64,000 nt of DNA from Pandoraea commovens (GTDB taxonomy: Bacteria; Pseudomonadota; Gammaproteobacteria; Burkholderiales; Burkholderiaceae). How positions within the stretch are numbered: position 1 is the first letter of the stretch; every line of letters starts with the position of its first letter. Under the pieces are notes generated by a model. That model was given only the letters and a program-made list of their open reading frames with translations, ran no database searches and was not told the DNA's origin. The DNA is taken from assembly GCF_902459615.1 (NCBI RefSeq), contig NZ_CABPSA010000009.1, positions 202,376-266,375 of the forward strand, written 5' to 3'. Of the stretch, positions 21,686-30,947 are shown in pieces. Both the position numbers and the translations under genes were made by a program.

Positions 21686-22387
21686 TCAGGGGGCATTGGG
21701 TGCCGGTTTGCGGGGACGCCCGCGCGTGAGTGGACTCACCCGGCGATTCGCGGCGAGCGACATTCTCGCCTGATATTCGGGACCGCCGAGCAGCCATCCC
21801 TTCTGCGTCGCTGTACGCAGTGCGTCGACCTCATGCGCTGGCAGGGGGATCGAGAACCCCTCCGCGTAAGCGCGCTGACGCTCGAACGGCGTGTTGCCCA
21901 ATTCCCAATAGAGCGCGTGGTCCGTCACGAGGCTATCGACCGTCAAACCGACGTGATGGTTGTAACTCGACCACAGGTAATTACCCGGGGCGTCGACCAG
22001 ACCGGCACGAACGGGATTGAGCTCGACATAGCGGCTAGCGAGTAACAGATAGTGCTCCGCCTCGATCACCGTGGCGCGATATCGGCCCTCCCACAACGTG
22101 CCCGTGCGCTGATGGCGTCGGTTGAAATAAAGCACGTAATAGCGGCCAACCGCCTGCAACGTGGCGGGCAGACTTCGCTCGTCGGAGGGCGTCGCGACCA
22201 GATGCAGATGATTCGGCATCATGCACCAGGCGTGGATGGCCAGGCCGTTGGCACGTGCGGCGTCGCGCAGACGGTCGTGGAACACGCGCCGGTCCTCGTC
22301 GTCGACGAAGATAGCCTGTCGGTTATTGCCCCGCAGAATCACGTGCTGCGGCTGACGCGGAATGAAGAGTCTCGGTAATCGGGCCAT
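21686..22387 (-). CDS. REP-associated tyrosine transposase (RAYT, Y1/IS200-like HUH nuclease)
   Basis: A 233-residue single-strand transposase. MARLPRLFIPRQPQHVILRG is the classic RAYT opening; the HUH pair is HLHLVA in CMMPNHLHLVATP, and the single catalytic Tyr lies in AVGRYYVLYFNRRH. WEGRYRATVIEAEHYLL and YVELNPVRAGLV are the usual middle and C-terminal motifs. The frame is full length and looks intact. RAYTs act on short palindromic repeats rather than moving as simple insertion sequences. It sits between gltB and an OmpW gene with AT-rich flanks, a sign of insertion into this locus. Confidence 0.92.
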   Translation of the reverse strand: MARLPRLFIPRQPQHVILRGNNRQAIFVDDEDRRVFHDRLRDAARANGLAIHAWCMMPNHLHLVATPSDERSLPATLQAVGRYYVLYFNRRHQRTGTLWEGRYRATVIEAEHYLLLASRYVELNPVRAGLVDAPGNYLWSSYNHHVGLTVDSLVTDHALYWELGNTPFERQRAYAEGFSIPLPAHEVDALRTATQKGWLLGGPEYQARMSLAANRRVSPLTRGRPRKPAPNAP

Positions 22388-22517
22388 GCTGATTCAAATG
22401 TAATGCTTTAAAGCTGGACATCACGATTTGCGAGAGAGTTTCAACATGAAAAATCTCTTTAAATACTGATATCTAGCTAAACCCCGTTGATTCGTACAAA
22501 AGTTCTAGATCCGACGA

Positions 22518-22545
22518 TTGCGCACCGAAATCCCAAGCGCATAAT
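22518..22545 (+). promoter_or_regulatory. Likely promoter of the first OmpW gene
   Basis: TTGCGC (22518-22523) and CATAAT (22540-22545) are 16 bp apart, 40 nt upstream of the start codon. The leader is A-rich and carries a strong GGGAGG ribosome site. Confidence 0.45.
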
Positions 22546-22585
22546 GCATCGAAAAATAAATAAATAATCTTGGGAGGAAAGACAA

Positions 22586-23434
22586 ATGACAACTCGGACC
22601 TATCGGTCCGCGGCGTGCTTATGCGCGCTCGGACTCGGCATTTCCCTGGCGTCCACCAGCGCCAGTGCACAACAAGCAGGCGATAACGTCGTCAACCTCG
22701 GCTGGTTCCACATCGCCCCGCAGGACTCCAGCAAACCGATGACCACCAGCGTCACTCAGGAGGGCCTCACCCCCACGCTCGTGCCATCGAACTTTACTTC
22801 ACCCGGCAGCGGCGCGAAGGTCAGCAACGCCGACACTCTCGGGCTCGTCATCACGCACTTCTTTACCGACAACATCGCCTTGCAGACCGTGGCCGGCGTG
22901 CCAGCCAAGTTCAAGCTCACCGGACAAGGCGTGATTGCGCCACCGGGACTGGCCGGCGCGCTCACGAGTATCGACCTCGGCGCGGCGCAAAACAACCCGA
23001 TTGTGCAAAGTGTGCGCCAGTGGAGCCCGGCGCTCGTGCTGCAGTACTACTTTGGACAAGCCAATTCGACGTGGCGCCCTTTTCTGGGTGTCGGTGTGAG
23101 TTATACGTTCTTCACGAACGTCAGCCTCAATCCGAATTTTGAAGCGGCGCTGAATCAGAATTTCGGCAGCGTGCTGTCTTTTACTTCCGGACATAACGGG
23201 CCGACGACGGTCGAAGCCAAATCGTCGGCGTCGTGGCAACCGGTTTTCAACGCCGGTGTTTCTTATGCATTCGACAAGCACTGGGTTGCCAGCGCGTCGG
23301 TCTCCTACCTGCCGCTCAAAACCACTGCGAACATCAAAATCAAGGCGCAGGACGGAACGGTACTCTCGTCGTCCGATGCCGAAATCAAGCTCAACCCGAT
23401 TGTGACCTTCGTATCGGTCGGCTACAAGTTCTAA
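22586..23434 (+). CDS. OmpW-family outer-membrane beta-barrel protein (copy 1)
   Basis: A 282-residue protein with a signal peptide (cleavage probable after ASA, residue 28) and a C-terminal aromatic YKF that the BAM machine recognises. DTLGLVITHFFTDNIALQTVAGVPAKF is the central OmpW signature, and the alternating hydrophobic strands fit an eight-stranded barrel. OmpW proteins let small hydrophobic molecules cross the outer membrane and respond to stress or iron. It is paired with a related gene 281 bp downstream. It is about 30 residues longer than copy 2, mostly in extracellular loops. The start has GGGAGG upstream. Confidence 0.92.
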   Translation: MTTRTYRSAACLCALGLGISLASTSASAQQAGDNVVNLGWFHIAPQDSSKPMTTSVTQEGLTPTLVPSNFTSPGSGAKVSNADTLGLVITHFFTDNIALQTVAGVPAKFKLTGQGVIAPPGLAGALTSIDLGAAQNNPIVQSVRQWSPALVLQYYFGQANSTWRPFLGVGVSYTFFTNVSLNPNFEAALNQNFGSVLSFTSGHNGPTTVEAKSSASWQPVFNAGVSYAFDKHWVASASVSYLPLKTTANIKIKAQDGTVLSSSDAEIKLNPIVTFVSVGYKF

Positions 23435-23505
23435 ACCCAGCTGGCGGGACGCTAATTGCGTTCCGCTAGTTGCGGCCAGAATATCGGACTCCGCAGTTAT
23501 TTCCG

Positions 23506-23541
23506 AAAGCGTGCTTGACGTATAAGGGCACGCTTTTCTTT
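23506..23541 (+). terminator. Intrinsic terminator after OmpW copy 1
   Basis: AAAGCGTGC (23506-23514) and GCACGCTTT (23528-23536) form an 8-9 bp stem followed by TTTTCTTTC. It separates the two OmpW genes, so copy 2 probably has its own promoter. The remainder of 23435-23715 shows nothing I can name. Confidence 0.72.
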
Positions 23542-23715
23542 CGTCCAGCGCTTTTTTCTAAGGGCATTCCATAGGTCGATGCGCGGATACAACACCTTTA
23601 GAGCGACACCTCCAGAGTCGCGCTATCCGCGAATTTGCACGGTCGGCATAATGGCCCTGAATTTCATTTAACGAAATTCTCGACAATAAAGAATCTTGAG
23701 CAGGAGACGAAATCG

Positions 23716-24465
23716 ATGAAGTTGAAGCATTTGACGATTGCTGCCGCGGCTATGCTGACGGCATCGGGGGCCGCCTTCGCACAGCAAGCTGGGGATACGA
23801 TGGTCAGCGCAGGCTGGTTCCATCTCTCGCCCCAGGTTTCGAGTGATCCGCTGCATGTGACTGGATCGAATGTCCCGGGACTGGCAAATCTGGTGAACAG
23901 CCGCCTGGGTAACACGGGTGCCAATGTCGATGACGCCGACACGCTCGGCCTCACGCTGACCCACTTCTTCACCGACAACATCGCCGTGGAAGGCGTGTTC
24001 GGCGTACCGCCGAAGTTCCGCCTGTATGGCACGGGCAACCTGGCGCTGCCGGGCGGAGGATCGCTGGCTTCGGCCAAGCAGTGGAGCCCGGCCATCTTGC
24101 TGAAGTACTACTTCGGTAAGGCGGGCGACACGTGGCGTCCGTTCCTCGGTATCGGTGCGAGCTACTTCTGGTACTCGAACATCGAACTGACGCCGGGCTT
24201 CCAGCAGCTGGCGAGCGCAAGCCTGACCGGCGGTGCCGGCGGCAACACGACGGCTAAACTGACCAACTCGTGGGCACCGGTGTTCAACGCAGGTATTAAC
24301 TGGAACGTCGACAAGCACTGGACGCTGGCTTTCTCGGTGTCGTACATCCCGGTGAGCACGACGGCCAAGCTGACGACGACGCGCGGTCCGATCACGACGA
24401 CCAGCGAAGCGAAGGTCAAGCTGAACCCGGTCGTGACGTTCCTGTCGCTCGGCTACCGCTTCTAA
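23716..24465 (+). CDS. OmpW-family outer-membrane beta-barrel protein (copy 2)
   Basis: A 249-residue paralogue of the preceding gene. The signal peptide ends at AFA (residue 22), the mature start QQAGD is shared with copy 1, and the end is GYRF. DADTLGLTLTHFFTDNIAVEGVFGVPPKF is the OmpW core. I chose the ATG at 23716 because it follows GGAGACGAAATCG and gives a proper signal peptide; the frame is open from 23635. It is terminated by its own strong hairpin. The pair is probably an old tandem duplication, since sequence identity is only partial. Confidence 0.92.
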   Translation: MKLKHLTIAAAAMLTASGAAFAQQAGDTMVSAGWFHLSPQVSSDPLHVTGSNVPGLANLVNSRLGNTGANVDDADTLGLTLTHFFTDNIAVEGVFGVPPKFRLYGTGNLALPGGGSLASAKQWSPAILLKYYFGKAGDTWRPFLGIGASYFWYSNIELTPGFQQLASASLTGGAGGNTTAKLTNSWAPVFNAGINWNVDKHWTLAFSVSYIPVSTTAKLTTTRGPITTTSEAKVKLNPVVTFLSLGYRF

Positions 24466-24512
24466 GTCGCCGCACGACGCAAGTTACACCGAGTCGCATC
24501 AAGCTGTACTGG

Positions 24513-24538
24513 AAACGCCGCCTTGTGCGGCGTTTTCG
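24513..24538 (+). terminator. Intrinsic terminator after OmpW copy 2
   Basis: AAACGCCGC (24513-24521) and GCGGCGTTT (24527-24535) pair perfectly over 9 bp with a 5 nt loop and run into TTTTC. It lies 48 nt after the stop codon. Confidence 0.82.
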
Positions 24539-24760
24539 CATTTCAGGGCGCGACAATCACCATCTCAACGCATGTCAGCGTATTCCGACAGCATCTTCAG
24601 CCAAAGCGCCGCAACTTTCCTTTTCCCGAAACTGTCTTTCCAGGTGTACGCACGCAAGTGGGCGGGCCATAATGGCCGCTCGCCTCAGGGTTCCACCGAC
24701 GTTCGTCCTCCCGGGTTTACCGGACGTCGCATTTCAATACCACCTCTTGGGAGTCTGAAA

Positions 24761-25138
24761 ATGGGAATTGCCTCGAAAGCGGAAACGGCACTCAACAGCA
24801 GCATGGAAGACGCACGCTTTGCCGGTCGTCGTACGGCACGCGCCGCGCGGTTGGCGAGTGGTGATGTGTCGTCGCGAGTCCGCGATCTGCTCGATGATCT
24901 GGACCACGCACTGTCCAATGCCAAGTCGGCGTCGGATGTTGAAGCGCTTCGTGCGGAGATCGGCGATAAGCTGCGTCAGGCGCGCGACGACTTCGGCGAT
25001 GCGCGTGCGAATCTGCGCCGTCGCGCCAATGAAGTCTGGGAAGAGGCCGATGGCTACGTGCACGAGCGCCCGTGGCAGACCGTCGGCACGGTGGCCGCAG
25101 CCGCACTGGTACTCGGCTTCATCCTCGGTCGCAGTTGA
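24761..25138 (+). CDS. DUF883/ElaB-YqjD family membrane-anchored protein
   Basis: A 125-residue, highly charged helical protein ending in a single membrane anchor with small residues, TVGTVAAAALVLGFILGRS (about 107-125). The RPWQTVG motif before it is the DUF883 hallmark. E. coli YqjD and ElaB of this family bind ribosomes and anchor them to the inner membrane in stationary phase; the same role here is inferred. The ATG at 24761 has GGGAG upstream. It is monocistronic, with a very strong terminator about 90 nt later. Confidence 0.9.
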   Translation: MGIASKAETALNSSMEDARFAGRRTARAARLASGDVSSRVRDLLDDLDHALSNAKSASDVEALRAEIGDKLRQARDDFGDARANLRRRANEVWEEADGYVHERPWQTVGTVAAAALVLGFILGRS

Positions 25139-25224
25139 ATCAGATGGCTGCATGACGGCGGCGCGGTCGCGAAAGCGCGCCGCCCTCCGGCGGTGTCCGA
25201 CTCGACGGAATCAGCTTTGAAATC

Positions 25225-25255
25225 AAAACAGCCGGCAAGTGCCGGCTGTTTTTTT
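25225..25255 (+). terminator. Intrinsic terminator of the DUF883 gene (bidirectional)
   Basis: AACAGCCGGC and GCCGGCTGTT form a 10 bp stem with an AAGT loop and are followed by seven T on the plus strand. On the minus strand the hairpin is followed by TTTTGATTTC, so it may also stop dgt transcripts arriving from the right. Confidence 0.92.
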
Positions 25256-25323
25256 GTGCTTTGCGCCCATCCCTCGTCGGCAGTCTCGTAACCGAGAACC
25301 TGTGAACGTCGGACATCCGTGAC

Positions 25324-26460
25324 TCAAAGCGTCGGTTCGACGCTGAACAGTCTGCGGTATTCCTTAATCGCGTAGCGGTCGGTCATACCGGCCACATAGT
25401 GAGCAATCCAGCGCGGCTGATCTTCCGGATTCTCCGGACGGTAGTTCGGCGGCAACAGGCGTGGTTCGGAAATGAAGGCTTCGAACAACTCCTGCACGAT
25501 GCGCTGCGCCTTGGCGGCCATTCGCATCACGAGATAGTGCCGGTAGAGGTTATCGAACAGGAACCGCTTGAGACTTCCCGCCTGTTCGCGCATCTCCGCG
25601 CTGAATGCGACGAGCGGTCCCGAAGCGCGCACGTCATCCATGGAGAACGGCGAGGCGTCGGCCACGCGTTGACGTGTCGTCGCAATCAGATCGACGATCA
25701 GCGCATTGATGATGCGTCGCGTCGTCTCATGCACCAGACGGCGACCGGAGATGTCCGGCCATGCGAGCTTGGCTTCCGTGCAGTAGCGGTGCCAGAGCGG
25801 CACCTCGTCGAGCTGCTCAAGCGTCAGCAGACCAGATCGCACACCGTCGTCGATGTCATGGTTGTTATAGGCGATCTCGTCGGCCAGATTCGCGATCTGC
25901 GCTTCGATGCCAGGCTGAAGTCCCTTGAGAAAGCGCTCGCCCAGTTCGCCAAGCCCGCGCGCATTCGCTCGCGAGCAGTGCTTCAGAATGCCTTCGCGCG
26001 TCTCGAAGCAGAGGTTCAACCCGTTAAAGCCGCCGTAGTGCTCTTCGAGTTCATCGACAACGATGAGACTCTGCAAGTTGTGCTCGAACCCGCCGTAGTC
26101 CTGCATGCAGGCATTCAGCGCGTCCTGCCCCGCGTGGCCGAACGGTGTATGGCCGAGATCGTGCGCCAACGCGACCGCTTCGACCAGATCCTCGTTGACG
26201 CGCAAATTTCGCGCGATCGACCGCCCGATCTGCGCCACTTCGAGACTGTGCGTGAGACGCGTGCGGAACAGATCGCCTTCGTGATTCACGAAGACCTGCG
26301 TTTTGTATTCGAGACGCCGAAATGCCGTCGAGTGGATAATGCGGTCGCGGTCGCGCTGGAACTCGGTGCGTGTCGTGGGGGCGCTTTCCGCAAAGCGCCG
26401 GCCACGTGACGCGGTGGAGCGCGCCGCGTAGGGGGCAAGCGACGCTTCGTAATCGATCAT
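25324..26460 (-). CDS. dgt: Deoxyguanosinetriphosphate triphosphohydrolase-like protein (dGTPase)
   Basis: The 378-residue HD-domain phosphohydrolase hydrolyses dNTPs to nucleoside and triphosphate. The metal site is H71 (LTHSLEVAQ), H100-D101 ([14 protein letters not shown]) and the later [13 protein letters not shown]. It is the shorter type-2 form found in most proteobacteria, not the 505-residue E. coli enzyme. It follows aroB with a 16 nt gap as the last gene of the pil-aroK-aroB-dgt run. Confidence 0.94.
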   Translation of the reverse strand: MIDYEASLAPYAARSTASRGRRFAESAPTTRTEFQRDRDRIIHSTAFRRLEYKTQVFVNHEGDLFRTRLTHSLEVAQIGRSIARNLRVNEDLVEAVALAHDLGHTPFGHAGQDALNACMQDYGGFEHNLQSLIVVDELEEHYGGFNGLNLCFETREGILKHCSRANARGLGELGERFLKGLQPGIEAQIANLADEIAYNNHDIDDGVRSGLLTLEQLDEVPLWHRYCTEAKLAWPDISGRRLVHETTRRIINALIVDLIATTRQRVADASPFSMDDVRASGPLVAFSAEMREQAGSLKRFLFDNLYRHYLVMRMAAKAQRIVQELFEAFISEPRLLPPNYRPENPEDQPRWIAHYVAGMTDRYAIKEYRRLFSVEPTL

Positions 26461-26476
26461 CGCCAGCCCTCCTGTC

Positions 26477-27553
26477 TCAGACGTTAGCGCGCAGCGTGGC
26501 GCGAAGGTCGGCGTCGGGCACGCTCGTCATGAACGCCTGCCCCAACCGGTTGAGCAGCACAAAGCGGATATCGCCGCCTTCCGCCTTCTTGTCGACACGC
26601 ATCAGATCGATATACCGGTCCTCGCCGAGGGCCGGTCCCGTCACAGGCAGCCTGGCCGCCGCGACCAGCGCCTTGATTCGCTGCACTATCGCCTCGTCGA
26701 TAAAGCCCAGACGCGCCGACAAGTCCGCCGCCATCACCATGCCGCAGCCCACGGCTTCGCCGTGCAGCCATTCGCCATAGCCCAGGCCGGATTCGATCGC
26801 GTGACCGAACGTGTGACCGAAGTTGAGTGTGGCGCGCAGCCCCTGCTCGCGTTCGTCGCTGGCCACGACCTGCGCCTTGATTTCGCAAGAGCGTTGCACG
26901 GCATACGTCAGCGCCGCCGTGTCGCGACCGTTCAGCGCATCGATATTGGCTTCGATCCAGTCGAAGTACTTCTCATCTGCAATCGCGCCGTGCTTGATCA
27001 CTTCGGCCATACCGGCCGCCAGCTCACGATCCGGCAACGTCGACAGCGTGCCGATATCGGCCAGCACGGCGCTCGGCTGCCAGAAGGCGCCGATCATGTT
27101 CTTGCCGAGCGGGTGATTGATGCCCGTCTTGCCGCCAACCGAAGAGTCAACCTGCGAAAGCAGCGTCGTCGGCACTTGAACGAAGGGCACGCCGCGCATA
27201 TAACACGCGGCGGCGAACCCGGTCATGTCACCGACTACACCGCCGCCCAATGCGATCAGTGTGGCCTTGCGGTCCGCCTGCGCGCCGAGCAGTTCATCGA
27301 AGATCAGGTTGAGCGTCTGCCAGTTCTTGTAAGCCTCGCCATCGGGCAGCACCGCCTTCACCACGCGCTTGCCGAGACGTTGCAACGTCGCAGCCACCCG
27401 TTCCGCATAAAGCGGATCGACGGTCGTGTTGGTCACGATCACGGCATGCGTGCCGCGCACGTGCGGCGCAAACAGCGCGTCCTGCGTCAGCAGATCGGTG
27501 CCGATGTGAATGGGGTAGGCGCGCTCGCCAAGGTCGAGTTTCAGGGTAATCAT
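26477..27553 (-). CDS. aroB: 3-dehydroquinate synthase
   Basis: The 358-residue enzyme catalyses the second step of the shikimate pathway, DAHP to 3-dehydroquinate. GGGVVGD (103-109) is the NAD-binding turn, and [20 protein letters not shown] and HTFGHAIE bind substrate and zinc. The ATG at 27553 gives the standard [15 protein letters not shown] opening; the frame extends 14 codons more but without family similarity. It lies 63 nt after aroK, the usual aroK-aroB pair. Confidence 0.96.
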   Translation of the reverse strand: MITLKLDLGERAYPIHIGTDLLTQDALFAPHVRGTHAVIVTNTTVDPLYAERVAATLQRLGKRVVKAVLPDGEAYKNWQTLNLIFDELLGAQADRKATLIALGGGVVGDMTGFAAACYMRGVPFVQVPTTLLSQVDSSVGGKTGINHPLGKNMIGAFWQPSAVLADIGTLSTLPDRELAAGMAEVIKHGAIADEKYFDWIEANIDALNGRDTAALTYAVQRSCEIKAQVVASDEREQGLRATLNFGHTFGHAIESGLGYGEWLHGEAVGCGMVMAADLSARLGFIDEAIVQRIKALVAAARLPVTGPALGEDRYIDLMRVDKKAEGGDIRFVLLNRLGQAFMTSVPDADLRATLRANV

Positions 27554-27616
27554 GCCGTTTGTTGGCTTGTTGTCATGTTCTGCAAAATCGGGCAATGCGG
27601 TCCGTTCGGGCCACTA

Positions 27617-28354
27617 TCAGCGAGGAAAGGTATCACGGCCAGGCGTCACAGGCGCGGTCGTGATCGCCTCGCCGGTGTCCACTTCATGCGTCGCGCCGAC
27701 ATCATCCGGAGGCAGCTGTTCCACTTCGGCATCGCCATGAGCGCTCTCCGAGGTGTCTGTCGCATCCGCTGCATCCGCCGCATCCGCCGCATCCAGCGCG
27801 TCCGTAGCGTCAGGCAATAGCGCTGCGTTGCTCGGTACGATGCCCGCCATTTCCAGTTGCATCAGCACCATGTTGACGAGCGCGTTGACGCTTGGCCGCC
27901 CGGTTTCGATGATGAACGTCGCGCATTCCCGGTAGAGCCCGTCGCGCTCCTGATACAACTGTTCGAGTCGCGCACGCGGATCTGCCGTTTGCAGCAACGG
28001 ACGATTCTTGTCGCGACGCGTGCGTAACCAGAGATCGTGCGGATTAGCGCGCAGGTACACCACCGTGCCGCGCGATTTGATGTACTCGCGGTTTTCTGCG
28101 CGCAACACCGCGCCCCCGCCAGTGGCGAGCACGATTCCGCTGCGTTGGGTGAGTTCGTCGATGGTCTGGGTTTCGCGCTGACGAAAGCCGTCCTCGCCTT
28201 CGTGCTCGAAGATGACCGGAATGCGCACGCCCGTGCGCGCCTCGATCTCATGGTCGGAGTCATAGAACTGCCGTCCAAGACGTCGTGCCACTGCGCGTCC
28301 AACCGTGGTCTTGCCCGCCCCCATCAGTCCGACAAGTATTACGTTTTCCAGCAT
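27617..28354 (-). CDS. aroK: Shikimate kinase with acidic C-terminal tail
   Basis: Shikimate kinase phosphorylates shikimate with ATP. The P-loop is GLMGAGKTT (9-17), the substrate residues are in [12 protein letters not shown] and ATGGGAVL, and the lid Arg is in RDKNRPLL. The kinase proper ends near residue 175. The remaining ~65 residues are an acidic, low-complexity tail with [11 protein letters not shown] made by 9 bp DNA repeats; this is absent from typical AroK (about 175-185 residues). The start lies inside the last 95 nt of the secretin gene in another frame, and its ribosome site is poor. Confidence 0.93.
   Translation of the reverse strand: MLENVILVGLMGAGKTTVGRAVARRLGRQFYDSDHEIEARTGVRIPVIFEHEGEDGFRQRETQTIDELTQRSGIVLATGGGAVLRAENREYIKSRGTVVYLRANPHDLWLRTRRDKNRPLLQTADPRARLEQLYQERDGLYRECATFIIETGRPSVNALVNMVLMQLEMAGIVPSNAALLPDATDALDAADAADAADATDTSESAHGDAEVEQLPPDDVGATHEVDTGEAITTAPVTPGRDTFPR
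27762..27797. repeat. 9 bp tandem repeats inside aroK
   Basis: The unit GCATCCGCC (with one-base variants) is repeated about four times. On the coding strand it gives Ala-Asp-Ala units in the C-terminal tail of shikimate kinase. Such repeats can expand or contract without breaking the frame. Confidence 0.7.
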
Positions 28355-30947
28355 AAATCGCTGATATTTGGGTTCCAATCCCTGATGATACCGGTATCTG
28401 CGTCGGGCGTGCGGAACGCGTCGCCTCGGGGAACACCCCGAGAAGCCGGGGATGACCGGGTGGAAGGTCATCACGCAAGTCGTCCGACAGGGGCAGCGAC
28501 GCCGCGCTGGCGCTCGTGCCGGGCACATCGGGAGCCCCGACCGCCGCCGCGCCGTCCGGCACGACGCTGGGCGTCAGGAACACCAGCAACTCCGTTCGCC
28601 GGTCCTCATTGGCGCGGTTACGGAAAAGTGCGCCCAGCACCGGCACGTCTCCCAGCCAGGGAACGCTTGCGCGGCTGTCCCGCTTTACCTCCTGGTAGAT
28701 CCCACCGATCGCGACCGTCCCGCCGCTTTCGACTTGCACCTGGGTCCGAACATGCCGGGTATCGACGGCGAAGCCTTCTGCGACGGCCTGCCCCACGCTG
28801 TCCTTGCGCACATCCACATCCAATATCACTTGCCCGTCCGGCGTAATCAAGGGCGTGACCTCGAGTCTTAGGGTCGCCTTGCGGAACTGCACGGATGCCA
28901 CGTTGCGTCGACCATTGCGCGTTTGATAAGGCAATTCTGTGCCTTGCTCGATGAGCGCCTGCACCTTGTCTGCCGTGACCACGCGCGGGCGGGAAACCAC
29001 TCGCCCTCGCCCGCTGGTCTCCAGTGCGGAGAGCTCCAATTGCAGGAAGCGGCTTGCGGACCGGCCGAATAATGTGATCGCAAGACTCGGCGGCGCCACG
29101 CCCGCCAGCGCCGCCGCCGAAAGTCCGACATCCACCGCACTCCCGGGAACGCTCGTGTCGCCGCCCGTTGCGCGGGTGCCGCCGTTCGCGACGCGCCCGC
29201 CATCCGGCACATCAAACGATCCTGTATCCGACGTCGGACGCTTTTCACCGCCACGTTGCGCATTCGCACCGCCGTGTTGTCCCGCCAGCCGGACGCCGAG
29301 CGACTCGCTGAACCGGTCGTCGGCTTCGACGATGCGAGCTTCGATCAGCACCTGTCGAACGGGCACATCGATGCGCTCGATGAACGACGCCAGCGCATCG
29401 AGCCTCTCGGGCAGGTCGGTGACGAATAGCTGATTTGTCCTGGGATCCGCAATGAGACCGCCGCGCGCGGACAAGAGACGCTGCCCTTTGCTGTCCTTCT
29501 GTCCGAGAATGATCTCCCGCAACGCCTCGGCCCGTGGATAGTTCAGCCGGAACCGGCGCGCAGCCAGTGGCTGCAATGCCTCACGTTTCGCCGCAGCTTC
29601 CAGTTGCGTTCGCTCGTCGGCTAGCAGATCGGCACGCGGCGCAATCCAGTCGACGCCGTTCACGGATTGCACACCCAGGCCCGCGCTTCGGATCATGACG
29701 TCGAACGCCGTCGCGGCAGACACCCCTGTCACCTCCATATCGAGTCGCCCCGTGACGCGCTCGCCGATCGCCACACTCCGGCCGGTCAACCGCGCAAACA
29801 CTCGCAGCGCGTCTGCAACTTCAGCACCGTGCAACACCACGTCCACCGTCGAAGGGTCGGAAGAGTCACGATTCGACAGCGCCTTACCCGGCAATGCCCC
29901 GTCATCGCTCCAGGTGGCCGACAGCCCGGCGGTTGCGGTCCGGCGCAACACGACGCGACGAGTACCTGCACGCATTGCCGCCACGGGCTCAGCATTCTCG
30001 ACGGGCACCTGAGGCATCGATTGGGTCATGGTCACAGCATCTTGTGCAGACCGACGTGTCATGGGCGTGCGAAACACGTCGACGATGTCCGTCGGCATCT
30101 CCCATCGCGGTGGCGGTTCAGGCAGCGCAGGGAGCGCATTTGCTGTCGACCTGTCGAGCGACTCGGCGGGCTCGGCCGTGCGGCGCCAACGATATGCAGA
30201 CACGGTGACGCTCAACGATGCTTCTGCGCTGTCGGGATGCGTTGCACCGCCAGTTGTGCCGGTTTGCATGCGAGGGCCGTCCAGCGAGAACTGCTCGACC
30301 GCCAGATGTCGTGGCAGCCGGTTGACCTCAGCAAGCCAGCCGAGCAAATTCGCGACCGTGCCTCGAACACGCAACTCAGCGCGCTCGGTTTCCAGTTCGC
30401 CGGATACTGCCGCCGGTCCTGGACGCGAAGACTCCAACGTCAGCCCGCTCCGAGAAACGAGTCGTTCAAGATCGGCGCGCCATGCTGCCAGAGCGTCGTC
30501 GTCAGCCTCGGGCGCGTCACTTGCACGCTTTGACAGGGTCGACGAAGCCGACGACTCACCTTCGGACGCCCCTGCAAACGCCTCAGCCCCCGGCTCGACG
30601 ACGGGCAGCATGCGTTGCCATGTTCTGGTTTCCGCTCCTTCGTTCTGAAGTCGGCGCACGATCGACGGTAAACGGTCGGCAGCGTCCTTGGCACGCGCCA
30701 ACATCTGCCGCTCGGCTTCGAGCCCCTGTTTCAGGGCCGCACGCGCCGGGAGACTCGTCAACCACCCAATCGACCACGCCAGGAAGAAGCCCGTCAGCAC
30801 CGCAGCAATCGCGAGGCCCCACCGTACGCCCGGCGACCATTCGGTCGGTGAAATGGAAAGCCATGTCTCCCAGCGCGCCCGCCAACGCGCCTTCACATCA
30901 TGAAACATGTCGCGCACATCATCTGGAGGGTGATTTTCACCGTACAT
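28260..30947 (-). CDS. Fused PilO-like/secretin (PilQ/HofQ) type IV pilus protein
   Basis: One uninterrupted 895-residue frame. Residues 43-63 are a membrane segment, followed by a coiled coil and a PilO-like domain (to about 255), then a Pro-rich linker (260-365) with a short PilP-like stretch ([12 protein letters not shown]). A secretin N0/STN domain (366-440), an N1 domain (465-530) and the secretin pore domain (535-795; [14 protein letters not shown] at 763-776) complete it. There is no signal peptide before the secretin part. PilO, PilP and PilQ are normally separate proteins. The ATG at 30947 has GAGGAGGTG upstream and overlaps pilN by 11 nt. The C-terminal ~30 residues overlap aroK. 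Confidence 0.85.
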   Translation of the reverse strand: MYGENHPPDDVRDMFHDVKARWRARWETWLSISPTEWSPGVRWGLAIAAVLTGFFLAWSIGWLTSLPARAALKQGLEAERQMLARAKDAADRLPSIVRRLQNEGAETRTWQRMLPVVEPGAEAFAGASEGESSASSTLSKRASDAPEADDDALAAWRADLERLVSRSGLTLESSRPGPAAVSGELETERAELRVRGTVANLLGWLAEVNRLPRHLAVEQFSLDGPRMQTGTTGGATHPDSAEASLSVTVSAYRWRRTAEPAESLDRSTANALPALPEPPPRWEMPTDIVDVFRTPMTRRSAQDAVTMTQSMPQVPVENAEPVAAMRAGTRRVVLRRTATAGLSATWSDDGALPGKALSNRDSSDPSTVDVVLHGAEVADALRVFARLTGRSVAIGERVTGRLDMEVTGVSAATAFDVMIRSAGLGVQSVNGVDWIAPRADLLADERTQLEAAAKREALQPLAARRFRLNYPRAEALREIILGQKDSKGQRLLSARGGLIADPRTNQLFVTDLPERLDALASFIERIDVPVRQVLIEARIVEADDRFSESLGVRLAGQHGGANAQRGGEKRPTSDTGSFDVPDGGRVANGGTRATGGDTSVPGSAVDVGLSAAALAGVAPPSLAITLFGRSASRFLQLELSALETSGRGRVVSRPRVVTADKVQALIEQGTELPYQTRNGRRNVASVQFRKATLRLEVTPLITPDGQVILDVDVRKDSVGQAVAEGFAVDTRHVRTQVQVESGGTVAIGGIYQEVKRDSRASVPWLGDVPVLGALFRNRANEDRRTELLVFLTPSVVPDGAAAVGAPDVPGTSASAASLPLSDDLRDDLPPGHPRLLGVFPEATRSARPTQIPVSSGIGTQISAIYAGKRNTCRTDGGGQDHGWTRSGTTSWTAVL

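Noticed and set aside
23435-24760. Possible tRNA or riboswitch in the OmpW intergenic gaps
   Set aside because: Only simple terminator hairpins are visible; no cloverleaf or known aptamer core. I found no tRNA or rRNA gene in the whole window.
27753-27800. The short tandem repeats considered as a CRISPR array
   Set aside because: Units are 9 bp with no spacers and lie in frame inside aroK. I found no CRISPR-like repeats anywhere in the window.
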